Source of the DNA: CAZPHU01 sp964419255
Lineage (GTDB): Bacteria; Fibrobacterota; Chitinivibrionia; Chitinivibrionales; CAYFVL01
Assembly (NCBI GenBank): GCA_964419255.1
Contig: CAYQOU010000002.1
Coordinates: forward strand, 1 to 64,000
Reading direction: 5' to 3'
DNA length: 64,000 nt
Shown here in pieces: positions 8,530 to 17,484 of this stretch (the stretch's first letter is position 1; each line of letters starts with the position of its first letter). A program made the position numbers and the translations under genes. The notes under the pieces were generated by a model. The model searched no databases. It was not told the origin of the DNA and worked only from the letters and a program-made list of their open reading frames with translations.

Positions 8530-9225
8530 TCATCGGATTTTGCAGGAACCGACGGCAAATGACAGCATGTGTCGGTACTGCTCGATTTCCTGTTCGGATA
8601 TGGATTTTATGCTGTTGTAGTGCGGGGACAGAAGTGGCACTCGCTGATTTAGAGGTTGCAAAAACACGCGAGTTACCCCTTTGAGCATCTCAGACAATTC
8701 CTGTACGACTTCCATATCAATAAGAGTCGGGGCAACGGTGATCCGAACCTCGGCTTTTTCTCCCATACTTTTGACCAGCTCGATCGACTGGCCAAGACGA
8801 TGGGATATATCCCCATAAGATGCCCCCAGCCGATAATAGAGCGAGGGTGTTGTTTTGATATCCAGTGCAAAGTAGTCAGGCGCAGATTTCTCAACGACTT
8901 TTGGTAAGAGGCCGTTACTGTCGAGCTTTATTTTGTATCCCATGTCTCTGATTTGATGACATAGTGTCGGAACATGCGGATGAATGGTCGGCTCTCCGCC
9001 GCTGAAAACCACGCCATCGATCATCCCCTTTCGCCTCTGGAGAAAAGACCAGATCTGATCCGATTGTGACGAAAGGTCGTTTCGCCCCGCAACCAGATCA
9101 GGATTGTGACAATAGGGGCAGCGAAGATTACACCCGGAAAAAAAGAGGACAGTCGAAACTGTCCCCGGAAAATCGATAAAAGAATTTTTCAGCCACCCCC
9201 CCAGGCCTACGAACGTGTCTCGCAC
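8530..9225 (-). CDS. nrdG: Anaerobic ribonucleotide reductase activating protein
   Basis: 231 aa radical SAM enzyme that installs the glycyl radical in NrdD. C32-x3-C36-x2-C39 (in S-G-C-N-L-R-C-P-Y-C-H) binds the [4Fe-4S] cluster; S-G-G-E-P-T near residue 76 is the SAM-contacting GGE motif. This is the longer type seen with NrdD of strict anaerobes. The start is GTG at 9225, inside the last codons of nrdD (19-nt overlap), with AAAGGA upstream, so translation is probably coupled. Confidence 0.93.
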   Translation of the reverse strand: MRDTFVGLGGWLKNSFIDFPGTVSTVLFFSGCNLRCPYCHNPDLVAGRNDLSSQSDQIWSFLQRRKGMIDGVVFSGGEPTIHPHVPTLCHQIRDMGYKIKLDSNGLLPKVVEKSAPDYFALDIKTTPSLYYRLGASYGDISHRLGQSIELVKSMGEKAEVRITVAPTLIDMEVVQELSEMLKGVTRVFLQPLNQRVPLLSPHYNSIKSISEQEIEQYRHMLSFAVGSCKIR

Positions 9226-11330
9226 ACCGATCCTTTCGGCAGGGATATATCATCCGGTTTACCTTCGGCTGTATTTTGGTAACTGAATGTTTCTCTCTGA
9301 TGATATTCGGATTTTTTACCCAGATTCCAGTTCTGAACCGGTCGGTAATACCCGACGATTCTGCTGTACACTTCCGCCTCTTCTCCACAATTCGGGCACG
9401 AAAAGTGCTCTCCGCGAAGGTAGCCGTGACGGGAACAGACAGAGAAGGTGGGAGAGAGCGTGAAATAGGGGATTTCGTAATTCCGTGCGATCTTGCGTAC
9501 AAGCTCTTTGCACGTTTCGATATCATCGATAGATTCAGATAAAAACCCGTGGAAAACAGTCCCTCCGGTATACTTGCGCTGAATGTCATTCTGCATCTCA
9601 AGCGCCTCAAACAGATCCTGCGTAGCGTTGACGGGCAGCTGGGTGGAGTTGGTATAGTATGGATTATCTTCTCCCGGAATAATCATTCTGGTGAATTTCG
9701 AACGATCTATCTTCGCAAGACGATAAGAGGTACTTTCTCCGGGAGTTGCCTCCAGATTGTAGAGGTGTCCGGTTTTCTCCTGATAGGCAACCAGCCGCTT
9801 GCGCATGTACTCGAGAACTTCAATGGCAAAACTGCGCGATTCCGCATCAGTCAGGTCCTTACCGAGGAAATTGAGAACCGCCTCGTTCATCCCGATAAGA
9901 CCGATGGTGGAGAAATGATTGTTCCAGTGATGCAGGTACCGCTGTGTGTAGGGAAACAGTCCCTGATCCATCAACTTGGTTATGGTCGCGCGCTTTATCT
10001 CCAGAGAATCTCTGGCAAGATCCATATAATGGTCCAGCTGGCTGTAAAACTCATCCCGCGTGGTGGAAAGATATCCGATACGGGGAAGGTTAATGGTAAC
10101 CACACCGATAGATCCGGTAAATTCATCTGCCCCAAACAGCCCTCCGCCCCGCTTGCGCAGCTCACGCTTATCCAGCTGTAACCGACAGCACATGGAACGA
10201 ACATCACCCGGGTTAAGATCTGAATTTATGAAATTCTGAAAGTATGGCGTCCCGTACTTTCCGGTCATTTCGAAAAGTAACGCGGCATTCTCACTATCCC
10301 AGTTGAAATTATCGGTCAGATTGTATGTAGGAATAGGATACGCAAACCCACGCCCATCCGAATCCCCCTCGATGAGAACCTCCAGAAAGGCTTTATTGAT
10401 CATATCCATCTCTTTCTGGAAATCACCGTAGGTCTCATTAAGCGGTTCGCCGCCGACGATTGCCGGCTGGTCCTTTAGATCCGAAGGCACTACCCAGTCG
10501 AGGGTAATATTGGTAAACGGTGCCTGAGATCCCCAGCGCGAGGGAGTATTCACGCCAAAAATAAACGATTGAATGTTCTGTTTAACATCCTCATACGAAA
10601 GATCATCCACCCGCACAAAAGGCGCCAGATAGGTATCGAAGGAGGAAAAAGCCTGCGCTCCGGCCCACTCATTCTGCAGGATGCCCAGGAAATTTACCAT
10701 CTGCTGCACCAGGGTAGACAGATGCTTGGGAGGATTGGATGAAATCTTGTTGCGTACACCGCCGAGCCCCTCGGCTATCAACTGGCGCAGTGACCATCCG
10801 GCACAATATCCCGAAAACATCGAAAGATCATGTATGTGAATAGCACCATTCCGATAGGCATCTGAGATATCGTGAGGGTAGATATTATCCAACCAGTAGT
10901 TTGCAGTGATTGCTCCGCTGTTGTGAAGAATCAGCCCACCCAGGGAGTAGTTCACATTCGCATTCTCATTGACCCGCCAGTCCTGCTGCTTTAAATAGCC
11001 ATCCATGGTGTTGGCGATATCAAGGAGGAGGTCCTTTGTGGAGCGCATCCGTCGGCGTTGTTCACGGTACAGGATAAACGCTTTGGCCACCCGGGCATGA
11101 CCACTCTCGATAAGAGTTTTCTCGACGATATCCTGAAGCTCTTCGACCGCTGGTATGGAATTGGAGTGGAATCGTGAATCGATTACTCGCTCTACATTTT
11201 TTGCCAGTGAGAGTGCAAGACTGAAGTCCTTCCCCCCAACAGCTTCGGCTGCTTTGTAAATAGCATTGGCGATTTTAAAGTTATCGTACGGTACAAGTTT
11301 GCCATCTCTTTTTCTTATAGTGCTAATCAT
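9207..11330 (-). CDS. nrdD: Anaerobic (class III) ribonucleoside-triphosphate reductase
   Basis: 707 aa. Makes deoxynucleotides from NTPs without oxygen, using a glycyl radical. An ATP-cone covers residues 1 to about 92. The catalytic domain follows. Near the C-terminus, C632, C645 and C648 (H-F-S-C-P-N-C-G) are zinc-type cysteines and the radical glycine is most likely G660 in R-I-V-G-Y-Y. Forms an operon with nrdG. Promoter and NrdR-type boxes lie just upstream, consistent with repression by ATP-cone protein NrdR, whose gene is not in the window. Confidence 0.96.
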   Translation of the reverse strand: MISTIRKRDGKLVPYDNFKIANAIYKAAEAVGGKDFSLALSLAKNVERVIDSRFHSNSIPAVEELQDIVEKTLIESGHARVAKAFILYREQRRRMRSTKDLLLDIANTMDGYLKQQDWRVNENANVNYSLGGLILHNSGAITANYWLDNIYPHDISDAYRNGAIHIHDLSMFSGYCAGWSLRQLIAEGLGGVRNKISSNPPKHLSTLVQQMVNFLGILQNEWAGAQAFSSFDTYLAPFVRVDDLSYEDVKQNIQSFIFGVNTPSRWGSQAPFTNITLDWVVPSDLKDQPAIVGGEPLNETYGDFQKEMDMINKAFLEVLIEGDSDGRGFAYPIPTYNLTDNFNWDSENAALLFEMTGKYGTPYFQNFINSDLNPGDVRSMCCRLQLDKRELRKRGGGLFGADEFTGSIGVVTINLPRIGYLSTTRDEFYSQLDHYMDLARDSLEIKRATITKLMDQGLFPYTQRYLHHWNNHFSTIGLIGMNEAVLNFLGKDLTDAESRSFAIEVLEYMRKRLVAYQEKTGHLYNLEATPGESTSYRLAKIDRSKFTRMIIPGEDNPYYTNSTQLPVNATQDLFEALEMQNDIQRKYTGGTVFHGFLSESIDDIETCKELVRKIARNYEIPYFTLSPTFSVCSRHGYLRGEHFSCPNCGEEAEVYSRIVGYYRPVQNWNLGKKSEYHQRETFSYQNTAEGKPDDISLPKGSVCETRS

Positions 11331-11349
11331 GTGACGCGAAGCCCCCTTA

Positions 11350-11390
11350 CGATATCTGGTGAAGTTTAGCAGGGAAAAGACAATATATTG
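11350..11390 (-). promoter_or_regulatory. Tandem NrdR-like boxes in the nrdD leader
   Basis: The palindrome CAATATATTG at 11381-11390 matches the NrdR core CwATATATwG at all ten positions. A weaker second box (11350-11359, minus strand CCAGATATCG, 7 of 10) lies 31 bp away, the spacing of three helical turns usual for paired NrdR boxes. Both are between the proposed -10 and the nrdD start, which suits repression. Confidence 0.7.
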
Positions 11391-11407
11391 TATTTGGTGT
11401 TATCTTA

Positions 11408-11436
11408 AAAGTAGTACAGTAGGTAAGAAGTGTCAA
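11408..11436 (-). promoter_or_regulatory. Sigma-70 type promoter for nrdDG
   Basis: Minus-strand TTGACA (11431-11436), 17-bp spacer, TACTTT (11408-11413). About 75 bp upstream of the nrdD start codon. Confidence 0.6.
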
Positions 11437-11732
11437 ATAAAAATGGTTTATTTTTTTCCCCGTTCGATAATTTTCAAAAAAATGCCGGATTGAATCAAAT
11501 TGAGCCCACTTTTTTGCGGTGGCTCCGGCGATTTTTCCAAAACATACCGAACCGGCCGTCAAACATTTCTCTCGTACATCTACATATCGACACCTCATAC
11601 CAGGTATTCTACAATATATGGGCTCTGGTGGTCAACGAAAAAAATGTAAAGATGCGCAAAAACGAAAGCCGTATGGTGAGAGTTTGAACAAAAAACTCTG
11701 GAGCGATATGGTACAGATTATGCGCTTGCCGG
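11437..11732. other. Intergenic stretch without recognisable genes
   Basis: Short open frames on both strands show no domain, no good ribosome binding site and no codon pattern like the neighbours. Nothing else seen. Confidence 0.4.
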
Positions 11733-11780
11733 AAAAAAAAAGCCTTGTCTCGTGTTCCATACCAAACAGCGAAACAAGGC
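11733..11780 (-). terminator. Terminator of the pilMNOPQ unit
   Basis: On the minus strand, ACAAGGC partner arms (11774-11780 and 11742-11748, extended by CGA/TCG with one mismatch) enclose a long loop and are followed by nine T. It lies about 40 nt after the small ORF behind pilQ. Confidence 0.75.
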
Positions 11781-11820
11781 ACGAAGGAGAAAAAATCCTG
11801 CGAAAAAATGCTCTGCTTTG

Positions 11821-11952
11821 TCATGGAGATGTCGGATTCGAAACCCTGTCGGATGAGGATTTTGCCACAGAAACGGTGTAAAAAGAATTTTGAATGTTCG
11901 ATCCGTGGAGAAGCAAACCGGCAGCCAGAAGCTTACCTGCAACTGTTTTCAT
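11821..11952 (-). CDS. Candidate small protein downstream of pilQ
   Basis: 43 aa from ATG 11952. GAAGGA lies about 9 nt upstream of this ATG, and the N-terminus (M-K-T-V-A-G-K-L-L-A-A-G-L-L-L) looks like a short signal or membrane segment. It starts 22 nt after the pilQ stop and ends before the operon terminator. The frame also extends back into pilQ. I recognise no family; it may be a small pilus-associated protein, a relic or chance. Confidence 0.35.
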   Translation of the reverse strand: MKTVAGKLLAAGLLLHGSNIQNSFYTVSVAKSSSDRVSNPTSP

Positions 11953-11974
11953 TACATATTTTCCTTCAGGGATA

Positions 11975-13300
11975 TTACCATTCTTCATCATTAACCTGCA
12001 CCGAATCACCTGCTGACTCGTCTGCCGATTCTATGGCTACAGACCGGCTTTTGCCTACGATCTTCGGTGTAACGAAAATCAACAGATCTGCCTTCGTATC
12101 TGTATTGTTGCTCCGTTTGAAAAGGTGCCCCAAAATTGGAATATTTTTGAGAAACGGGATTCCTTCCTCTTCTTTTCTTTCCTGGGTAGAGGTTAATCCT
12201 GCAATAACAACGGTTTGTCCGTCGCTAACGACAACATTTGTATGTGCCTTCTGGCTTCGGATACTTCCGCTTTGGTCGGGAGTTTCCTTCTGAGCCTGAA
12301 TCTGCATCATGATACGGTTGCTGTCGGTTACATGTGGAACAACGGTGAGCTTGGTGCCCGCAGGCACATAGCGGGTTATCGAATTGCCTGCCTCATCAAG
12401 AACAATTGTCGGGATATTTTCGCCCATAAAAATTGAAGCTTCTTTGTTATCCAGCGTCGTTATGGAAGGTTGTGCTACAATTTCTCCATCATTGTCTCTG
12501 AAAAGGTATTCCATAGTTACAGAATAGCGATCCTGGTCGAGTATTCCCCAGCTAAGCTTATCGATCGCGTTGGAGATGATATTTCCGTCTTCATCGCCGG
12601 GAAGGTGTATGGCACTGGCGGGCTGATTTTCCACGCTCCCGAAAATCCCCCATTGGATACCGATGTTGTGAAATTTACTCGTATTGACTTCGACTATTTT
12701 GGCAGCAATGGCTATCTGTTTGGTTTCGATATCCAACTGATCAATAAGGCCCTTTATCTGAGCGATGTTCATATCGGTATCATAGACGATGAGTGCATTA
12801 TTATGATCTATGATAGTAACCTTTCCCCGAGGAGACAACAATTCTCTTACCGGATCAATCAGTTCTGAGGCTTTTGTGTTGTTTAGCGAAATAATTTCGC
12901 GCACCAGGGGACTGGCATCCTGCACGGCAACAGCTGTGGTTGCCCGCTCAATCTGCCTGTCCTGAAAATCTTTCTGATTGAGCACATATATGTAATCATT
13001 TTCCTCGATTGCCGCCAGGTTCAACATCCTGCAGACGATATTAAACGCCTGTTGCCACTGCTTATTTGATAATCTCACGCTTACTTTACCCGAGACATTA
13101 GGATCGACCACAATATCGGAACCACTGATATTGGAGATCTGCGCGAACACTGATCGCACATCCGCCTCCTGCCATGACCAGGTGCCATACGTTGCCCCTC
13201 CCCGATTCTCCCTTATGTGTTGCGCCTGTGCAAAACACAGCATCGTTATGACAAACAAAGGACAGAGGATGGTCACCTTTTTTGATTTGATTTTATGCAT
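11975..13300 (-). CDS. pilQ: Type IV pilus secretin, short form
   Basis: 441 aa, much shorter than usual PilQ (about 700). Signal peptide 1-27; an STN/secretin N0-type domain (about 45-120); a secretin N1-type domain (about 145-200) with D-H-N-N-A-L-I-V; then the secretin beta-barrel domain from about 215 to 420, ending in L-I-F-V-T-P-K-I-V. Forms the outer-membrane gate for the pilus. The AMIN domains that normally anchor PilQ to peptidoglycan are missing; an AMIN-like region is found instead in the preceding gene. Last large gene of the pil unit. Confidence 0.88.
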   Translation of the reverse strand: MHKIKSKKVTILCPLFVITMLCFAQAQHIRENRGGATYGTWSWQEADVRSVFAQISNISGSDIVVDPNVSGKVSVRLSNKQWQQAFNIVCRMLNLAAIEENDYIYVLNQKDFQDRQIERATTAVAVQDASPLVREIISLNNTKASELIDPVRELLSPRGKVTIIDHNNALIVYDTDMNIAQIKGLIDQLDIETKQIAIAAKIVEVNTSKFHNIGIQWGIFGSVENQPASAIHLPGDEDGNIISNAIDKLSWGILDQDRYSVTMEYLFRDNDGEIVAQPSITTLDNKEASIFMGENIPTIVLDEAGNSITRYVPAGTKLTVVPHVTDSNRIMMQIQAQKETPDQSGSIRSQKAHTNVVVSDGQTVVIAGLTSTQERKEEEGIPFLKNIPILGHLFKRSNNTDTKADLLIFVTPKIVGKSRSVAIESADESAGDSVQVNDEEW

Positions 13301-13315
13301 ACAGAGCCCCGAGGA

Positions 13316-14347
13316 TTAGTTTTCCGGTTTTTTGTGCAATTTTAACGTAAACGTATGGCTGATACCGGATTCATTCAAAAGAAATATGACATGATCTTCC
13401 CGAATTCTGAAAACGCGTCCCTTATCCACCCTGTCACGTTCCCGCATCGCATACGGTTTCCTATCGCTACTCATATCTTCGAACAGAGCCACTCGCTCAT
13501 CTCTATCATAAAGAACCCCGACCAGTTTAAGATTATTTACATCAGGTATTCCCCCTTGAGATATTTCATCCTGATCAAGTGGAATGAATGGATCGCGCCC
13601 ATAAACCTCGTAAACGATTTTTCGTGGTTTTTGCGGTGTCGAATCGCGAAAGTGCGCTCCCGCGATCTCTCCTTGCGACTTCTTGTCTTCAAAAGCAGCC
13701 ATCTCTCCCGTTTCGGTCGACGATTCAGCACTTTTGGATGCCTCTGGCATATTCGAATTGCTTGTATTATCTCCTGTTTTTTCCAGACTCTTTCCCGACT
13801 TTACGGCACGTTCACTCTCAGGCTGATAGGCCATCTTCTTTCCAAGAGCCGCCGACCAGTGCAGAAGCTGTTTGGGATAATCACCCGGTACCGTGATCCT
13901 GAACTGTTGCGTATCGCTTTCAACCCTGGCCTCTTCATGCATCTCATCCGAGAACCTCACAGTTAGTCCAATTACCCCGGGATAGTTTCGGCTCTCCCGA
14001 ATATTCAGAGATTCGAAAGGAAAGATATCGGGTATGTGCTCACCAAGTGCAATTTCACTCCTGCTTTGTTGAAAAACAGCTATCACCGCAGATCCGCGGC
14101 GGGCCGTCTTTATAGTCACCGGTCGACTGGTTTTGACGATTAATTCTGCAACAGAGCCTTTCTGCCATACGTCAATAGATTTTATTGTGGTTTCCGGGCT
14201 TTCGTTTGAAGCAACAGTAGCTTCGGGCGTCATCGGTACTACCCATAGAAGACATAATACCGTAAGAGACAGCGCCCGCCACGTTTTGGACGCCCATTTT
14301 TCAGCCATCTTTTTTCTCTCTCTTATGTAATTTTTCATAAGTTTCAT
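13316..14347 (-). CDS. pilP: PilP-like protein with an N-terminal AMIN-like domain
   Basis: 343 aa. A membrane/signal segment lies at about residues 20-45. Residues 55-160 (T-T-I-K-S-I-D-V-W, A-E-L-I-V-K-T-S-R-P-V) look like an AMIN domain, normally part of PilQ. A linker rich in Ser, Glu and Lys follows (about 180-245). The C-terminal part (Y-G-R-D-P-F-I-P-L, L-K-L-V-G-V-L-Y) is the PilP core, which links the inner-membrane PilNO complex to the secretin. The start ATG 14347 overlaps the pilO stop (ATGA); ATG 14305, in front of the hydrophobic segment, has a purine-rich upstream and is an alternative. Confidence 0.75.
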   Translation of the reverse strand: MKLMKNYIRERKKMAEKWASKTWRALSLTVLCLLWVVPMTPEATVASNESPETTIKSIDVWQKGSVAELIVKTSRPVTIKTARRGSAVIAVFQQSRSEIALGEHIPDIFPFESLNIRESRNYPGVIGLTVRFSDEMHEEARVESDTQQFRITVPGDYPKQLLHWSAALGKKMAYQPESERAVKSGKSLEKTGDNTSNSNMPEASKSAESSTETGEMAAFEDKKSQGEIAGAHFRDSTPQKPRKIVYEVYGRDPFIPLDQDEISQGGIPDVNNLKLVGVLYDRDERVALFEDMSSDRKPYAMRERDRVDKGRVFRIREDHVIFLLNESGISHTFTLKLHKKPEN

Positions 14348-14943
14348 TTTTTGGATGAAAAGGTTGTCATTTCAAAGGACGCGACGGTACTTCGAACAAC
14401 TCGCCCGTGTTCTTCAAACTCAGCTATGGAAGCCTCTATATTCGGAGACGTATTGATTCTGACATTGGATAAGTTGACGATAAGCGGGAGATTGGCCAGA
14501 TAGGCAAAAAAGTTACCCATTTGGTGGTAGCCTCCCATAACCGTAAGTTGGTAGCGGTTTTCCACATGATGCTGCCGGACGATATCCGGAAGAGGGTTAA
14601 ATCTTTGCGTATAGATACCGCTGGCTTGAGCGATATCATGGATGTCACTGATAAGTTTGGCTATCTCCTTTTGGTCGGGAAACATTTCCCGCAGAGAGTC
14701 GAGTTGAGCTTTTCTCCGTGCGTTTTCTTCGGTCAACCGGTCTCGCTGGGTCTTCATGTTGCGTATCGCATTAAGCTCGGCCGATTTTTTCTTATACACC
14801 TTTTCAAGACTGGCATACTCTTGTTGCTGAGGCATGATAACCTGATGGAAAAACAGCGCCGCCCCCAGGATTGTTATCATTAAGATGAGCAAACCATCCC
14901 GTTTTACGGGGTCTTTGAGGTCAATTTTTTCCAAAAGGTTCAT
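14344..14943 (-). CDS. pilO: Type IV pilus inner-membrane alignment protein PilO
   Basis: 199 aa. Short cytoplasmic start, one transmembrane helix at about 20-38, a coiled coil (about 40-95, with K-K-K-S-A-E-L-N, R-L-T-E-E-N-A-R-R), then the ferredoxin-like periplasmic domain including the G-G-Y-H-Q-M-G-N-F motif typical of PilO. Pairs with PilN. Ten nucleotides from pilN, one-base-type overlap with pilP. Confidence 0.9.
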   Translation of the reverse strand: MNLLEKIDLKDPVKRDGLLILMITILGAALFFHQVIMPQQQEYASLEKVYKKKSAELNAIRNMKTQRDRLTEENARRKAQLDSLREMFPDQKEIAKLISDIHDIAQASGIYTQRFNPLPDIVRQHHVENRYQLTVMGGYHQMGNFFAYLANLPLIVNLSNVRINTSPNIEASIAEFEEHGRVVRSTVASFEMTTFSSKK

Positions 14944-14952
14944 CGAATACCT

Positions 14953-15567
14953 CTAGTACTGTTCTCTGACAGTATCCAGCTGTGCATCCGGGTTTAGCAC
15001 ACAACTGATACTGAAATCAAAAACTTTGTTTGTGCCCTGCTCTACTTTCGAAAGGTCTATCGTGTTGATATATTCACTGCTTTGCAGGGCAGACATATAG
15101 ACGGCCACTTCCGAAAAATCAGCCGTTTTTCCTCTGATGGACACCTTAGACATTACTCCTGCGTTACCCTCCTGTAAAGAATGTCCACTGGAGTTTTCTT
15201 CAATGGCAGTCAACCAGGTCTGATCAGGTAGTCTGCTGCTGAACACCTCCTGCAGCCGTACCCATTTATCCCGATTGATATCTATCTTCTGTAGCGCATG
15301 TATCTTGTTTTGAATCTGGGAATGTTCTTCCCGCAGCTTACTTATCTCATTGTGGATGTGTTTATCTTCAGCAATTCTTTGTTCCGTGATCTGAATGGCA
15401 CTTTTCTGCTCATGTATTTTGTTACTCATATTGATCCAGGAAAACGCAAGAAAACAGGCTACGATAAGCAGAAAAACACTCGGGTATATTATCTCTCGTC
15501 TCAGACGGAGACGAGGGGAGTGTATCCTGTATTCAGCGGGAAGAAGATTAACCTCTATGCGTTCCAT
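14953..15567 (-). CDS. pilN: Type IV pilus inner-membrane protein PilN
   Basis: 204 aa. Begins with I-E-V-N-L-L-P-A-E-Y, the conserved N-terminal motif by which PilN binds cytoplasmic PilM. One transmembrane helix (about 28-46), a coiled coil (50-95) and a small periplasmic ferredoxin-like domain follow. Its start overlaps the last base of pilM. Confidence 0.9.
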   Translation of the reverse strand: MERIEVNLLPAEYRIHSPRLRLRREIIYPSVFLLIVACFLAFSWINMSNKIHEQKSAIQITEQRIAEDKHIHNEISKLREEHSQIQNKIHALQKIDINRDKWVRLQEVFSSRLPDQTWLTAIEENSSGHSLQEGNAGVMSKVSIRGKTADFSEVAVYMSALQSSEYINTIDLSKVEQGTNKVFDFSISCVLNPDAQLDTVREQY

Positions 15568-16634
15568 TATATCTCAAGCTTTCTGCTGGCAAGTCCAACC
15601 GACACGGTTAAAAATGCGGAAATTGATTGGGGATTGACGGCTCCAAACATTTCCATATCATATTGCAGATGAGCCAACGGATTAGATACCTGAACCTCTG
15701 TTTCGTGTCGTTTTTTCAGAAACGAAGGGAGCTCAGGGATGTATGCACCTCCACCGCTAAGTACAATTTTTTTTATTTGGTCGTTCTTTTCCGAATTACG
15801 GTAATAGCTGAAGGCCAGATCGATTCCCGCTGAAAGCTCCTCCGCGGCAAATTCCATACTTCTGCGAACTAGTACAGGATCGTGAGAATCCACCGCTCGT
15901 CCGGCGATGATGTCCTTTGCAACCTTCTCATCGACATTCAGGTTGCGCATCAGTGTCTTTGTAAAAAACTCCCCTGCCGTAGAGATATCTCTGCTGGAAT
16001 GAAACAGGCCATCTTTTATGAATATGACACTGGTCAGTTCATGTCCGATATTCAGGAGTACCACCGTCCCCGAATCGGGAAATCCGTCATTCTCAAGACA
16101 GTAGCAGTTGTAGATCGCAAATGCATCGGCATCGACAACAACCGGGCTGAACCCCGCCTCATACAAAAGATCGATATACCCTTGCATTATCTTGTTTTTT
16201 GCGGCAACCAGCAGTACTTCCAGCTCGTTACTCTCCGGAAGCTCACGTAAGATCTTGTAATCGAGGGTAATATCCTCGACATCAAAAGGACTTCTCTGCC
16301 CCGCTTCCCAGAGAATAACTTCTTCTACATTTTCGTTGGCGTTTCTTTTAAAGAGAAATTTGTCGGAAAGTATTCCGTGGCCGGACATGGAGATAACGAT
16401 TTGGGTTATGGAGGGATCGCATTGATTTATCAGGGTCGTAACCGCATCGATCAGCTCATCCTTTTTTTTGATATCGCCATTGACGATAGTCCCCGGCTTA
16501 AGCTCCTTTATGCCCGTTGCTTCAAGGTAGTATCCATCTTTGCGCTTGGCTACCTTCGCAAGCTTGAGTGAGTGACTACCGATGTCGAGCCCAACGGTCG
16601 ACTGGTGTCCGTGAAATTTGCGAAGCCATTCCAT
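15567..16634 (-). CDS. pilM: Type IV pilus actin-like ATPase PilM
   Basis: 355 aa. Actin/FtsA-like fold. V-G-L-D-I-G-S-H-S-L-K-L (about 14-25) is the phosphate-1 loop; V-V-L-L-N-I-G-H-E and V-L-S-G-G-G-A-Y are phosphate-2 and adenosine motifs. Cytoplasmic; binds the PilN N-terminus and ATP and forms a ring at the pilus base. First gene of pilMNOPQ; no clear Shine-Dalgarno is visible before the ATG. Confidence 0.93.
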   Translation of the reverse strand: MEWLRKFHGHQSTVGLDIGSHSLKLAKVAKRKDGYYLEATGIKELKPGTIVNGDIKKKDELIDAVTTLINQCDPSITQIVISMSGHGILSDKFLFKRNANENVEEVILWEAGQRSPFDVEDITLDYKILRELPESNELEVLLVAAKNKIMQGYIDLLYEAGFSPVVVDADAFAIYNCYCLENDGFPDSGTVVLLNIGHELTSVIFIKDGLFHSSRDISTAGEFFTKTLMRNLNVDEKVAKDIIAGRAVDSHDPVLVRRSMEFAAEELSAGIDLAFSYYRNSEKNDQIKKIVLSGGGAYIPELPSFLKKRHETEVQVSNPLAHLQYDMEMFGAVNPQSISAFLTVSVGLASRKLEI

Positions 16635-17032
16635 TTGATATCACTGTCTTTAGGGTGAAAGTACCAACCGGGTCTACCTGAGACATCACAAGACATACCC
16701 TGAACGGATATGTTAACTTCTGATAAGTTACAGAGTTACACCCATATATAAGTGTGTATCATAATCGAATTTTTGTCAATGAAAAAGTGCTTGGAAGTAA
16801 ATAATGATGAGACCTTACCTGTAGAGAAGCTGTTACCCGAATTGAAAGGTTCTGAGCGGGTCGCTTAATTCCTTGAGGGCAGAGAGGTTGAGGCAATACC
16901 CTCCCAGGGTATTTCCAGGAATGCTGAAGCCTTTGGAGTCAAGATGATTGAACGAATCGCCGCTAAATAATCGCTCAATTATCGAATCAATCAGACTGTA
17001 AATAAGTTTTAATGTGAAGGATAAAACACCTG
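16635..17032. other. 398-bp leader/intergenic region upstream of pilM
   Basis: No gene. It contains the inverted dispersed repeat copy B (16841-16980) and a TTGACA on the minus strand at 16774-16779, for which no good -10 at 17 bp is present. A hairpin ATACCCT/AGGGTAT lies at 16896-16912. Promoter of pilM is probably here but cannot be placed with confidence. Confidence 0.5.
16841..16980 (-). repeat. Dispersed degenerate intergenic repeat, copy B
   Basis: Read on the minus strand it follows copy A in order: AATTGAGCGATT, AGGGTATT, TCAACCTCTCTGCCCT, then CAGAACCTTTCAA. The first part (TTGAGCGATT, ten bases, CGATTCG, two bases, CAAT) matches copy D at 22716-22748 closely. Confidence 0.5.
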
Positions 17033-17452
17033 CTAATTGGTGTAGGGCACCCAGGAGGTGTCTTGATCATTAAGGTACCGTTGAAGAACCATTTTTTTTA
17101 TCTGCCTGACCGAGCCGCATCCTCCAACTGAAGTAACTGTCAGTAAGTGTATTTTACCTCTGCCATTTTCTTTCAGTTCGACTCTGTACCAACCGTCATT
17201 ATATTTTGTCTTAGGAAGCCCGTCTCTCCAGGAAGGATTTTCATGGAGATGTGTAAGTGCCGACATCAACCCGTATTCGGATATTTCCAGAGCTTTCCGA
17301 TGCTGTATGTGAAATGATTGCTGCTTGCTGCGTAAAATGCCGACAACCGCCCCTCCGACAATAAGCAGGGTAAGAATTGCAAGTAGTATACGAAAATGAA
17401 TACTTGCATTGGAATTTTTCAGCCTGTTCACAAAATTTCTTAAAAGAATCAA
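17033..17452 (-). CDS. PilX-like type IV pilus assembly protein
   Basis: 139 aa. One transmembrane helix at about residues 20-40, then H-R-K-A-L-E-I-S-E-Y-G-L-M-S-A-L and N-P-S-W-R-D-G, the pattern seen in PilX/GspK-like N-terminal regions that follow the membrane helix of minor pilins. No prepilin peptidase motif is clear. Position between rlmH and pilM supports a pilus role; the family name is tentative. Confidence 0.55.
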   Translation of the reverse strand: MILLRNFVNRLKNSNASIHFRILLAILTLLIVGGAVVGILRSKQQSFHIQHRKALEISEYGLMSALTHLHENPSWRDGLPKTKYNDGWYRVELKENGRGKIHLLTVTSVGGCGSVRQIKKMVLQRYLNDQDTSWVPYTN

Positions 17453-17484
17453 TTATCTCCCCTCCAAAGGCCCCTTTCACAACG

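Noticed and set aside
9549..10181. 210-aa open frame antisense to nrdD
   Set aside because: Shadow of a well supported gene; no motif or ribosome binding site.
11745..12293. 182-aa plus-strand frame overlapping pilQ and its terminator
   Set aside because: Crosses the operon terminator and the antisense of the secretin domain; composition not protein-like.
16635..16780. c-di-GMP riboswitch before pilM
   Set aside because: The conserved bases of GEMM-type aptamers are not present in the leader.
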